A stretch of DNA of 64,000 nucleotides, from contig KN805391.1 in assembly GCA_000818945.1 (NCBI GenBank), forward strand, positions 446,019 to 510,018, given 5' to 3'. The translations under genes were made by a program, and so were the position numbers. The DNA comes from Schizochytrium sp. CCTCC M209059 (taxonomy: Eukaryota > Sar > Bigyra > Thraustochytrida > Thraustochytriidae). Within the stretch, counting starts at the first letter, position 1. Each line of letters starts with the position of its first letter. Positions 27,847 to 37,397 of this stretch are shown in pieces. The notes below the pieces were generated by a model. It was not told where the DNA came from and did no database searches. It saw nothing but the letters and a program-made list of their open reading frames with translations.

Positions 27847-30800
27847 ATGAGCGAGCCCAACGAAGGCCTCTCTTTTGCAAATGTAAAAAGCTATGTTCGA
27901 GACGCCATTGGTTCGGACGCGCGAGCAAAGAGCCCCAAAGAAGACTATGTAGGTGGCCTGAACCTCACCCAGCTTCGCGAGCAGCTTACAGCAGCTGCTG
28001 CAGATCGAAAAGCCGATGTCTCAGCTGCAGATTCCTTGCTGGATCTGGTCAAACAGAAACGCGAGCGAGAAAAACTGGAAGAGCTCCGTCAGGTCAAAAT
28101 TCGACATCAAGAGCTTCGTGCGCGCAAACGCCAAGAATCAACAGAGATCTCCAAAGTCATGATGGAACTTGAAAAACGTAAGCAACAGGAACTTGAGCTG
28201 CGTTTGCAAAAGGAACGTATTCAGCAGGGGCTGGAGCGCGTAGATCGCACTCATCTTGGACAGCTGGAGGCAGAAAAGCGCAAAGAGCTGGAGTCTCTTA
28301 CCAAGGAACGCCAATCCCTTCAAGACAAAGAAGAGGCCATCTTGCGGCAAGTCGAGGAGCTCGAGCAAAAGATAATTGAGCAAGAAGAGCTCAACGCAAA
28401 ACGCAAGCAAGAGGTTGAAGACGCACTCGTGCGCAGAAAAGGCTCGCGTCTCGAGCACAAAAATGCCGAGCTGTTACGCCTTGCGGCTGCCCACGGACAA
28501 CGTACGTCTACACTCCTCGTAGAGCGAAACGAACTTGAAAAGGAGCGACAGCGTCTTCAAGACCAACTCGAAGAGCTTGCGGGCGACAAAGGGGCAGCGA
28601 CGTTGCGTGAAGAAAGTGAAGAGCTTGATGCCTTCGTAGATGCTGTGCAAAATCGGATCACGGAGCAGCAGGAGCGTGTGGCCCTGATGCGCATCGAGCA
28701 CGAACGAGCACAAAAGGACTGGGTCATGTCGAAAATTGTTGACGAGAGCGACACGAAGAGGCTTCGACCCGAAGGCCTCGACAATTCGCTTCCATTTACG
28801 GTGCAAGCAGAATCTTTTCTGAATGAGTGGCTTAACGAAGATCCAAACCGCGCCCCGGCACTCGAAGAGGCGCGCGCCACGCTTGATGATGCCGTTGCTG
28901 GAAACTCCGTGCACCGTCATCACCGGGCTTCTGATCTCAAAGGTCGATCCTCACCTGCCGCTTTGCCCCAGCCAGAGGTACACTTTGATTCTGATGTGAA
29001 TGTGGAAAGCGGAGAAGCCTCACTGGCGCACAAAGCGCGGCACGCAAAGAGACATCGAGGCCGTCAGACCAAGATGTTGAACGAGTCACGGAGCAGATCA
29101 GCTCTCAAGAGCACATCGGAGACCTCAGAAGAGCTGACACCCGAGGCGCGCCGTCAACTCGAAGAAGAGGTGGATGTTCTCAAAGAGGAATATGCGAATT
29201 TGGGCATGGATAGCCCCAGCCTTTGGCACCAGATTCAGTTACTCGAGAAGCAGCTTGGATATCGCCCATCAAAACGCCCGCCGATTCGTATTCAAGTGCC
29301 AGCGCAGCCAACTGCTCCTTGGGCAGGCCCACACGCGTATCCGTCTCCAACTTCGCAGACGGGGCTCGCCAGTCCTATGGTCGAATTTCAGATCGAAAAG
29401 CAGCAGCGCATGCTCGATCGCCAGGCCAAGACCTTGCGCAAAATTGAACTAAAGCAGGAGAAAGCCAAAATCAAAGCTGATCTTGAAGAGCGCACGCGAG
29501 GCCGTGGGTACAGGAGACGAGGAGAACCTTTCTCAAGACGCGACCGAAAAAGCTCGCGTCGCCATCGCCGCCACTGGTCTGGCGCCTCACCGTCATTGAG
29601 CACGTCGTCTGATTCCTCATCGTCGTCACAGATCTCATCGGCGTCGTCTTCTGACCAAGACTCAGCGTCCATGTCGAGTACCTCAAAGCATCGGTCGCGA
29701 CGTCGTCATCAACCACGACGAAGAGAACGTCGTCCTCGTCGTGATCGAGGCGTTCCGAATTGGCACGATAACGGGCAGGCTGTTTTAGATGAGGTCGCCT
29801 TGGGTCCGGGAAGCGGCTTTCAGCAACCGCAACAGCAGCAAGTTGCTGGCGAGATGGTGCAGCTCGAGCAGCAGCAGCGAGTCTTTACGCGCACCATGGA
29901 GTCGCTAACGCGCAAACTTCAGGCCCTCGGCGGAGCCGATCCCCTGCCTAGTGCAATGTTTGGGGCCGCAGCTTCGACTGGACAACGCGGTGGCGATGGT
30001 GAAAAGAATAAACTTCTTGAAGAGCTCAGTACACTTGATATGATCCCGCGTGATTCGGAATTATACGATATTCAAGTCGAGCATCTCAAGATGATTACCC
30101 GTATGCGGATTGAAATGGAGGAGCTTCAGCAACAGCAGCGAGTGAGCGCCATGAAGGGAAATCTTGAGCGCGAGCAGCGAGAACTCGAAAGGAAAGCGGA
30201 ATTTGAAGAGCGCAAGCTGGATCAGGAACGCGAGCTCGAACTCGCCAAACTGCGCAGAGCGCTCGCGCGTGAAAATGTGGACATGAATTGGAATGGACAC
30301 AGCGGGCCAAGTGGCAAGTCCTACGACGCGCAAGCTGGATTTGCTTGCTACTTTGATTATGCAACAGGAATTCCCAAGCGTTTCCACATGGTGAGAATTG
30401 TCTATTGTATATATGAAGACGAGACCGTGCGGTCGAGCGTCAAGGCTCTTTCAGCATGTGAGACCGAAGCTGACACGGCGACACGAAGCACAGCTGTCTT
30501 TGCGACGCGAAAAAAGTTTGCGCGAATTCCTGCTGTAGAGACCTTGCGCGTGGTCATGGAACTTCAGTGCGTGCAGGACGGTCCGCAAGGGCGAGCGTAC
30601 CAGAGCATTGGTTGGACCGTGCTCAGTCTCTTCCAGAACGGACCACCTGGCAGCGCAAGTCTGTGCCTAAACGAGGGCCCGCATCAGCTCCACCTCCATC
30701 GCCCCCCTTTCAAGGTGACAGATATTGCAGGAGCCATCCAGTCCGGTGCCGATTCTGATGATGGCGCCGGCGCGGGTGAGCCAATGCATTTGTTTTTACG

Positions 30801-33633
30801 CATGGTTCACATGGCTGATATAGACGTCTCTATGGATTTTGTGATCGACCCGTGCGTGACGCAGCACCTCTACAAGCGCTGGCCACCACGAAAAGAGACG
30901 AAAAAGGGTTCGAGTTCGCGGCGCAAGGAAAAGTCGACCTCGAGGCGCAAGGGGAACAAGTCGAGGCACTCTGCAAAACATGGCGACGACGGTGCCTCGG
31001 AACTGGGCTCCGTTGCGGACCGGTCTATCGTTTCGGCAGATTCGGCTGGCGCACAGACGTTGACAAGTTCTGCTTCGCGACGTAAAAAGTCCACATCCCT
31101 GAAGTTGAAAAAGAAGCGTCGCGTGAATCTGCAGCTTGACCACGTCGCATTCGCTCGTGAGAGCCCCGCGCATATGATTTTTGTTCGTGTTATTGCTCTT
31201 GGTGACGCATCGTGTGTCGACGCAGCTGTCCGAGCAGAAGCGGAGGCACTCAAAGCATTTCCCAGCACGAGTGCAGTCATCGACTACTCTGGACTTCCAG
31301 GAAATACACGCGTCTGGGAATCTGAAGCTCGCGACATTCGTGTCAGCACGGGCCAGGTCTCGTGGACGCGAGCATGCACGAATCCGACATTTTTTGACTC
31401 GATCAACATTGACGCCCAGGGGTTGTTACTTGTCAAGATTTTTGAGCGCCTGCCTGAAGGACTGGACGATTCAAGCGACAATGCGGAGGCCGACGTGGCA
31501 GATGGCAGCGAAGCAGGCGTTTCGAGGATTAACAAAAGCCTCGATGGTGCGAGCGTGAGACTCGTAGGCTGGGCCGTGAAACCTTTGCTCGATGAGGATG
31601 GGCGCGTTGAGAGCGGATCAGCTTCAATGTCTTTGGACCTGCTTCAACCTCCCGTTGTTGTCCCGGTCGACGATGACCGCGCTGAATCTCTGGATGCGCG
31701 CATCATCTTTTCCATGACAAAAACACCAAGTAGCAGCAGCAGCGTCATGAGCGCTGCTTCATCCTCTGCAAGTCGACGAAATGGACGACGACGGCGAAGG
31801 TCGGTGGCGAGTATTGCCTCGATTGCCGAGGAAGACGAGGACGATATGATGAGCAGCGAGGAAGAAGATGACTTTGACGACGATGAAGCTGACGCAAGTG
31901 GAAGGAAGCGGCACGATGGCTCGAGCGTTGGCGATTCCAGGCGCAAGCGGTCTCCACACGCCAAAGAAGACCCAGAGCCCGCTGAGGATGACCATGCACC
32001 TTTTGTGGAGAATAAAGTCAAGCTTTCGCGCAATCCGCCTCTCTTTGAGCGGGGCGAGGATGGATTTGACGTCTATGTTGATGGGGCTCGTTGTCTTCCA
32101 GACTATGCGACGATTTCTGCGGTGCACGTGAAGCTGCTGGCTCCTAATTATGAGCTTATTGGCGAGGAGCACCGAGCTCATGCGCCTCTGAATGACAGTG
32201 CATACAACCCGAAGTATCGACTGCGAGCGGAGTTTCGGGGCGAATCCATTGCAAATCCGGCGGGAACCCTGCTCTTTCGCATCGACACGGTCGATCGTTT
32301 CACCAAGGCCACCAAGGCCATTGGGTACACGTGTCTAAATCCCTTTTGCATGCCGAATGGCACTGCTGAACAGGCGTCCAAGTCAACGACGCAAGAGTAC
32401 GCCTTGCTACGTGGAAGCTTTCAGTTGCCCTTGTATCAGGAGCGACCTGACACCACGCAGACATTTTCATCCAAGCTATTCGAGAACTCACATCGCGTTC
32501 CCTGCGCTACCTTGCTCGTGCGCATCCTGCCAGCGAAAAAGAGCAAGGACAATGTGCACATTTTGCGTCTCGATGAGTTTCCGCAAGACGAATGGGAGCG
32601 GAGAGGCCTTGTGGTTCCAGCGCCACGCTACGGTCCGCGTGCTGGCTACGACACGAGCCGTTGCGAGCCGCTATCCTGTGAGCAAAAATTGTACGCGGTG
32701 CTGGCGGACCGCGAAGAGGTTCTGGTTGGAGAAATGGTAACCCTTGCGCGACGACCGGGTGTCGCCGAAGACAAGCACGTCGATGTGATGGAGGACCAAG
32801 AATTGCAAGATTGGGTCGTCAAGAGGCTGAGCCAGCCTCAGGGCATGATGCCGCTTGACCATGCAGCACAGTATCAGCCAGAGACAGGGTTTGCGGTTGC
32901 CATCGAGGGCCTAACGGGTTTGCGCTCTCGCGATGTCGGCAAGAACAAGCTGCACAAAGTAATCTTTTCCTTGAACCCGCCTGGCGCGTACTACGGCGAC
33001 CCCCGACTCACTGACGTCGTAGCGTTTACAACGACGCATGACTTTGATGCAGCAGTCGGGGCGCCGCGCTTTCTTGATGAGCTGCACGTATTTCGAGACG
33101 TCCCTTACGACCCCAAGATGGTTCTAATTGTAGACGTGCGAACGGTTCGGACAGATCGGATGAATCAGGAGGTTTTTGCATGGGCCATTGTTCCCATCTT
33201 CAGTCGCCACGGGCCGTACACGTGCAATGGGCGTCTTCACGCGCCTTTATTCGAAGGCGGTGTGCAGGTCGATGTGCTCGCTGACTTGCAGAGCTCCGAT
33301 CTCGATCCAGAGACCTTTATCTTGAATGAGATAAATAAGGGAAAACTCGCGCGATTGAAGCTTTCTAAAGCTCAGGCTTCGGTTGTCGTGCGTTTGGTGG
33401 ACAGTCTTGTGCGTGACTGCATGCAGTTTGATTCGACGCGGGAATGTGGCATGCCGGAGAAACTCGTTTCCAAGTTTGTGACGCAACTCGCGGCGAGTGA
33501 AGGTCCCGTGAAGAAGGGCAGCACGCTTGGGGCAGTTATTCCCAAGACACATCGGCAGCAGCCCGAGGCTTTTGAGCGCGTTATTAACGAAGAGTTTGCC
33601 AAGCTCACCGGAATTAGCAACTACACATTCTAA
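27847..33633 (+). CDS. CCDC17-like coiled-coil protein with repeated beta-sandwich modules
   Basis: ATG 27847 gives 1928 residues. Residues about 45-330 are a Lys/Glu/Gln coiled coil. Then comes VDVLKEEYANLGMDSPSLWH, which matches a conserved short helix of CCDC17. Ser/Arg/His-rich sequence occupies about 550-650 and a second coil about 680-820. From residue 832 a module starts AGFACYFDYATGIPKRFHMV and includes SIGWTVLSLFQ and LFLRMVHMADIDVSMDF, the CCDC17 C-terminal domain. Similar C2-like modules restart at DGFDVYVDGARCLPD (near 1408) and TGFAVAIEGLTGLRS (near 1682). CCDC17 is a poorly studied, cilium-associated protein in animals. The extra modules make this much larger than the vertebrate protein. 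Role in the flagellum is inferred. Confidence 0.72.
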   Translation: MSEPNEGLSFANVKSYVRDAIGSDARAKSPKEDYVGGLNLTQLREQLTAAAADRKADVSAADSLLDLVKQKREREKLEELRQVKIRHQELRARKRQESTEISKVMMELEKRKQQELELRLQKERIQQGLERVDRTHLGQLEAEKRKELESLTKERQSLQDKEEAILRQVEELEQKIIEQEELNAKRKQEVEDALVRRKGSRLEHKNAELLRLAAAHGQRTSTLLVERNELEKERQRLQDQLEELAGDKGAATLREESEELDAFVDAVQNRITEQQERVALMRIEHERAQKDWVMSKIVDESDTKRLRPEGLDNSLPFTVQAESFLNEWLNEDPNRAPALEEARATLDDAVAGNSVHRHHRASDLKGRSSPAALPQPEVHFDSDVNVESGEASLAHKARHAKRHRGRQTKMLNESRSRSALKSTSETSEELTPEARRQLEEEVDVLKEEYANLGMDSPSLWHQIQLLEKQLGYRPSKRPPIRIQVPAQPTAPWAGPHAYPSPTSQTGLASPMVEFQIEKQQRMLDRQAKTLRKIELKQEKAKIKADLEERTRGRGYRRRGEPFSRRDRKSSRRHRRHWSGASPSLSTSSDSSSSSQISSASSSDQDSASMSSTSKHRSRRRHQPRRRERRPRRDRGVPNWHDNGQAVLDEVALGPGSGFQQPQQQQVAGEMVQLEQQQRVFTRTMESLTRKLQALGGADPLPSAMFGAAASTGQRGGDGEKNKLLEELSTLDMIPRDSELYDIQVEHLKMITRMRIEMEELQQQQRVSAMKGNLEREQRELERKAEFEERKLDQERELELAKLRRALARENVDMNWNGHSGPSGKSYDAQAGFACYFDYATGIPKRFHMVRIVYCIYEDETVRSSVKALSACETEADTATRSTAVFATRKKFARIPAVETLRVVMELQCVQDGPQGRAYQSIGWTVLSLFQNGPPGSASLCLNEGPHQLHLHRPPFKVTDIAGAIQSGADSDDGAGAGEPMHLFLRMVHMADIDVSMDFVIDPCVTQHLYKRWPPRKETKKGSSSRRKEKSTSRRKGNKSRHSAKHGDDGASELGSVADRSIVSADSAGAQTLTSSASRRKKSTSLKLKKKRRVNLQLDHVAFARESPAHMIFVRVIALGDASCVDAAVRAEAEALKAFPSTSAVIDYSGLPGNTRVWESEARDIRVSTGQVSWTRACTNPTFFDSINIDAQGLLLVKIFERLPEGLDDSSDNAEADVADGSEAGVSRINKSLDGASVRLVGWAVKPLLDEDGRVESGSASMSLDLLQPPVVVPVDDDRAESLDARIIFSMTKTPSSSSSVMSAASSSASRRNGRRRRRSVASIASIAEEDEDDMMSSEEEDDFDDDEADASGRKRHDGSSVGDSRRKRSPHAKEDPEPAEDDHAPFVENKVKLSRNPPLFERGEDGFDVYVDGARCLPDYATISAVHVKLLAPNYELIGEEHRAHAPLNDSAYNPKYRLRAEFRGESIANPAGTLLFRIDTVDRFTKATKAIGYTCLNPFCMPNGTAEQASKSTTQEYALLRGSFQLPLYQERPDTTQTFSSKLFENSHRVPCATLLVRILPAKKSKDNVHILRLDEFPQDEWERRGLVVPAPRYGPRAGYDTSRCEPLSCEQKLYAVLADREEVLVGEMVTLARRPGVAEDKHVDVMEDQELQDWVVKRLSQPQGMMPLDHAAQYQPETGFAVAIEGLTGLRSRDVGKNKLHKVIFSLNPPGAYYGDPRLTDVVAFTTTHDFDAAVGAPRFLDELHVFRDVPYDPKMVLIVDVRTVRTDRMNQEVFAWAIVPIFSRHGPYTCNGRLHAPLFEGGVQVDVLADLQSSDLDPETFILNEINKGKLARLKLSKAQASVVVRLVDSLVRDCMQFDSTRECGMPEKLVSKFVTQLAASEGPVKKGSTLGAVIPKTHRQQPEAFERVINEEFAKLTGISNYTF

Positions 33634-34983
33634 AATTTGAGAACTCAAGAGAGTATTAGCGCAAGGTTGCGACAGGTGACCATTACCATGTATAGAGCAA
33701 CAGCAAACGAATTGCACGTCTGCGTGTCAAATGAAAGGAGCAAAGTCGTCTTGCTGCCCCCCATCTCTCCACGCACTCTTTCGTGTGCAAGACAGCACGC
33801 TCAAACAGCCTGCCGGCCCTTTCTCTCACGGCTATGGCGCTACCTGACAATGCGCAAGCGCTCTGTCGCTGAGGCTGTCGCTCCCTGCGTCCTCCCCTTC
33901 CCCTTCTCGGACGCAAGTTGTCTCATGTCGTGTTGGCGGGCCCGCGAACGTACCGCCAGCCTCCTTTAGTCGGTGCTGTGACTGACGCGTCTTCCTTCGC
34001 TGGCTGCACGTCCACGTCCTGCGTGCAGATCGGGCTGGCGCACGCGACATGCGCCACTTGAAGTTAGAATCTTACAAGGCGCCTTACTAAAAATTACGTA
34101 GCACTTTGGATCTGCAAAGAAGCAAGATTTGAGTAGCTGTGGTAGTACCAGCCGACCCGCGGGACATAACGTGAAATCTGGAGGGCACGTCCGACATGAT
34201 GCATCCGACAACTTGCTACACCATGGCGAGGCCCAGTGCTGTTGGTGCTGCTGGTGCTGCTGCCGGGGGGGTGGGGGACGCAGCTGCACGACAGTCTTAA
34301 CGAACCCGACTCGGCTCGGACCTAGGCTGGTTTTAGAGGTTTTAGAACGTCTTACTGTATAAAATCGGTGTGTGCCGCAGCCGGTCGGTCGCACAGCAAA
34401 ATTTTCCTCGGTCAGAAAAAAGGAACGGCTTTTCGGAATAAAGTGCTGGACGGATCCATTCGCGAGCTTACTTGCCGCCCATATGGCTGCAGCTATGGCT
34501 GGTCGCAGCCGCGCACACGTGTGTTCTGGCTGGCAATGTCCGGGCCATCGCGGAATCTGCGCGATTTCTCGAATCTATTACTGCAGCCCGAGGCTCTTTG
34601 CGTTCCTCAAGCGGGTGTGCCGCTCGTCGGTGTCCAAAATGCGCGGTGTGTGTGTGCGCGTGTGCGCGTGTGTGCGTGCGTGCGTGTGCGTGTGTGCGAG
34701 TGTGCGTGTGCGCGCTATAAGCGATTTGCAATAGCTTTGTCAAGTTTTATGCGACGCGTCAACCACCTAAGGCATTCCTCCCCTCCCCCCCCCCCCTCAG
34801 ATTAACCCCGCCCAAAGCAGGGTCCGGCATTCCCCCCCCCCCCCCCCCACTCAGATTAACCCCGCTCAAAGCAGTGTCCATACTAGCAGGTAAGTACGTA
34901 CGTACGTATATACGTCCACGATGGTTTGGCGTTTCAGAACCCGAACGTGTAGGCATTGGACGACTCACATCAGACTCCGAAGT
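33634..34983. other. Intergenic region with GT and poly-C repeats
   Basis: No gene is supported over about 1.35 kb. 34648-34712 is a GTGTGCGC-type alternating purine/pyrimidine run, prone to Z-DNA. 34771-34879 is a duplicated 55-base unit with poly-C. GGTAAGTACG at 34889-34898 looks like a splice donor, so a noncoding first exon for the following gene is possible. ACGT units follow it. Confidence 0.5.
34771..34879 (+). repeat. Tandem 55-bp duplication with poly-C tract
   Basis: Copy 1 (34771-34825) and copy 2 (34826-34879) both start GGCATTCC, run into 12 or more C residues and finish CTCAGATTAACCCCGC, then CAAAGCAG and GTCC. They differ in C-run length and a few bases. Confidence 0.85.
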
Positions 34984-36423
34984 ATGGCGAGGCCTTTTTG
35001 GGTACAAGCCGCAATCATGGCCACAGCGGCCGCCATGGCGCAGCAAGCGCATGGTGACGGTATCGTGTGCGACCCATACCAGAGTGTAGATGAAGCGCGA
35101 ACGGCTTGTGATGGGTCGTTCAGGATGTGGGGCCAAGCGTACGAAAATTCTTCGATGTCCTTCGGGGATGAAGTTGGTGTCCTGACCGACGGACCGTACT
35201 ATTGCAGCTCGTGTGGACTTGGCTTTGTGTGTAAGGCAGGAACTCTGGATTGTCCTCCTTCATTTCCGCCGTCCGGGAAAGCGGATTGCCCGGACATGCC
35301 CGTTGATTCAACCTGCTTGGAGTTGAACGAAGCATGCTCTTCCAATGGATTTGGTTGGCTTGAAGGTGCGGATGTCGGCCCAGATATTACTGGGTCTTAC
35401 AGCTGCGCCGGATGTTATGGCGAGACGCCCCTTGAAACTCCCATATGGGAGCCGTTTAGAACACCCGAACTCGTCATCTTCTACCTGTGTATTGGCACTT
35501 TCTTTATCCTTGCGACTGCACTCGAAGTTTACACATATGCTAAGGAAGACGATTACAAGGAATACTACATCCTCCGCACGCTTGGGTACATCGACAAAGA
35601 CGGCAAACGTCGGCCTTGTCAATGTCGGTGCCCTGGTCCCCCTTTGGTGTTAGCATTACAGATCTTTGAAGCAGTAGTGGGGAGCTTTGCAATCTCGATG
35701 TGTATTGAAAACCTCGCAGGTGGACTCAGTTTCCTTGCAGAGGGTGAAGCTTCGTGCTCGATGGCAGCATCTATTTATTATCGTCTCGATTCTGACATGT
35801 ATGGGTTTGAAGACATCCAAGACATCGAATACGCATTCGATGAGAGCGCCATTGCAGGGGACACAGTATTTGGATTTGGGCGAGATCTTTGGATTGAGTT
35901 GCTGGTTGTACAGGCATTTGTCCTTCTCTTCCAGTTCGGACTTACATCTCTGGCGGTCTCTCTCATGAACCTCGGCTACATTGGTAATCGCGGTGTGAAC
36001 GTGGTCAAAATCGCGATCCCTTTGCTCATCATCATTCTTGTCATAGCGACGCGTGATTTCAAAGCAGACGATTTTGACGACTTGATTATCGACTGGATCA
36101 TCTCGCTCTCGATCTTTCTGTGTTGCGCTGGACCGTGTTCTTTTCTTTGTATGAGGCTTTTAGCTAAATGCATGATTGCAAACGGATGCCTAAAGGCACC
36201 GCCTCAGGAGTTGAATTCGGGGATAATGCGACAGATGCCCGTTTCCCCTTCCGGTTACCAAGTTCAGGTAATTGACCAGGACAGGTACCCGGCTCAAGTT
36301 GGCCAGGGCATATACCCGGCTCAAGTTGGCCAGGGCACATACCCGGCTCCAGTAACCTTTATTGACCCGTCACTCAATACTGGACAAGTTCTCAGTCCCA
36401 ATGAACGCTCGTCTGCTCCCTAA
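34984..36423 (+). CDS. Orphan secreted-type, multi-pass membrane protein
   Basis: ATG 34984 gives 479 residues; the frame is open from ATG 34921, but the extension has no signal-like character. The start reads MARPFWVQAAIMATAAAMAQ, a signal peptide. A Cys-rich ectodomain follows to about residue 150, with CSSCGLGFVC and CAGCYG. Five hydrophobic segments come next: VIFYLCIGTFFILATALEV, LVLALQIFEAVVGSFAISM, LLVVQAFVLLFQFGLTSLAV, VVKIAIPLLIIILVIA and IISLSIFLCCAGPCSFLCM. The tail carries a 27-base repeat encoding YPAQVGQG-x. I do not recognise the family. The layout suits a surface receptor or channel-like protein, but nothing fixes a function. Confidence 0.7.
   Translation: MARPFWVQAAIMATAAAMAQQAHGDGIVCDPYQSVDEARTACDGSFRMWGQAYENSSMSFGDEVGVLTDGPYYCSSCGLGFVCKAGTLDCPPSFPPSGKADCPDMPVDSTCLELNEACSSNGFGWLEGADVGPDITGSYSCAGCYGETPLETPIWEPFRTPELVIFYLCIGTFFILATALEVYTYAKEDDYKEYYILRTLGYIDKDGKRRPCQCRCPGPPLVLALQIFEAVVGSFAISMCIENLAGGLSFLAEGEASCSMAASIYYRLDSDMYGFEDIQDIEYAFDESAIAGDTVFGFGRDLWIELLVVQAFVLLFQFGLTSLAVSLMNLGYIGNRGVNVVKIAIPLLIIILVIATRDFKADDFDDLIIDWIISLSIFLCCAGPCSFLCMRLLAKCMIANGCLKAPPQELNSGIMRQMPVSPSGYQVQVIDQDRYPAQVGQGIYPAQVGQGTYPAPVTFIDPSLNTGQVLSPNERSSAP
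36286..36354 (+). repeat. 27-bp coding repeat in membrane protein tail
   Basis: TACCCGGCTCAAGTTGGCCA starts units at 36286 and 36313, and a partial third (TACCCGGCTCCAGTA) starts at 36340. It encodes Tyr-Pro-Ala-Gln-Val-Gly-Gln-Gly plus one variable residue in the cytosolic or lumenal tail. Confidence 0.85.
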
Positions 36424-37397
36424 AGTGCGTGCATGCGTTGCGAGCACTGTTGGATTTGTTCCACCCATGAAAGTTTTCAAGGTCACGGAGTAAAGCATGC
36501 GAGGAGCGTTGATGGAGCTAGTTGCCACAGATGTTCCAGAATTCGTTGGTTCTGGTATTGGCGCTACATTGTCAACCGCCGCGGCTGGCAGTCTTCTTAC
36601 CTTTCGACGCAAAATCCGCCTCAGCAACGTCCACACCCACGATCACAATAAATAGATAATTTTTTGGTTCTTTCCGGCATGACATCCATCTTCTGATCAA
36701 TTTTAAGTTGGCTAACCTTTAGGCTGATCGGCGAGAACGGTGATTGCCGGGCTGAATTCTTGTGCCCAAAGAACGAGTGATCATCGCGCAACTTGCTAAG
36801 AAATACTCTCCTGGAAAGCTCTGCGGTGAATAACCGCGCGTAAGAGGCGTTCAGAAGGTGGCGAGAGCTGCCTACTCCCCTATACAAGTTTGCGGCGGGC
36901 TCCGAGGACTCTTGGTGCGCTCGGATGTAGCTGTAAAAAAACCTTTGGAGAGGCGCTCGTGTACTGACCCTCGCAATCGACCCCGCCGCCGCACGTCAGC
37001 TCGTTGGCTTTCATACGCACCAAAAGCTTGTCTTCGTTACCACAGCCCTGGCCGTCTCTACATGTGCAGATTGGCAAGACTTCGGTCGGGCCAGACCCCT
37101 GGAAAAACTTTTGCCAGCAATACGAGGTCACAAAATTACATTTCCGCTCCTTTCCCGCAATTTCTCTCTCTATTCGTTCTTCTGCAGACTATCCTATGAG
37201 GCTGGAGTGGAGAACTTCTTTGTGTACACAGAATTTATCCTTTTGCTACGAGGAAGAAGAACAAAGCTTTCATTTCCAGCAGGAACCCATACAACGCGCA
37301 CGCCAGCTGACACGCCAGTATACCGTAGACTGCATCATTGCATTTGCATTTTTGCAAGAAGCGTTCCTTGATTTCTCTGGATGTCCTGTTCGTGGCA
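36424..37397. other. Region downstream of the membrane protein, no firm gene
   Basis: Apart from a small frame at 36497-36655, nothing is convincing. On the minus strand 36880-37190 is open and Cys-rich (ICTCRDGQGCGNED) but lacks an ATG and any recognised partner exon. The right end is the 3' flank of RIO1. Confidence 0.4.
36497..36655 (+). CDS. Possible 52-residue small protein
   Basis: ATG 36497 opens a frame of 52 residues that ends TAG at 36653. It reads MRGALMELVATDVPEFVGSG, then a Gly/Ala/Thr-rich stretch that could be a short membrane helix, then a basic tail FRRKIRLSN. The frame composition is protein-like, but there is no homologue I can name. It could also be an alternative last exon of the membrane protein gene 73 bases upstream. 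Confidence 0.2.
   Translation: MRGALMELVATDVPEFVGSGIGATLSTAAAGSLLTFRRKIRLSNVHTHDHNK

Noticed and set aside
36880..37190. Cys-rich minus-strand open stretch (ICTCRDGQGCGNED)
   Set aside because: It has no ATG, no convincing splice partner and no family that I recognise. It could be an exon, but support is too weak to list.
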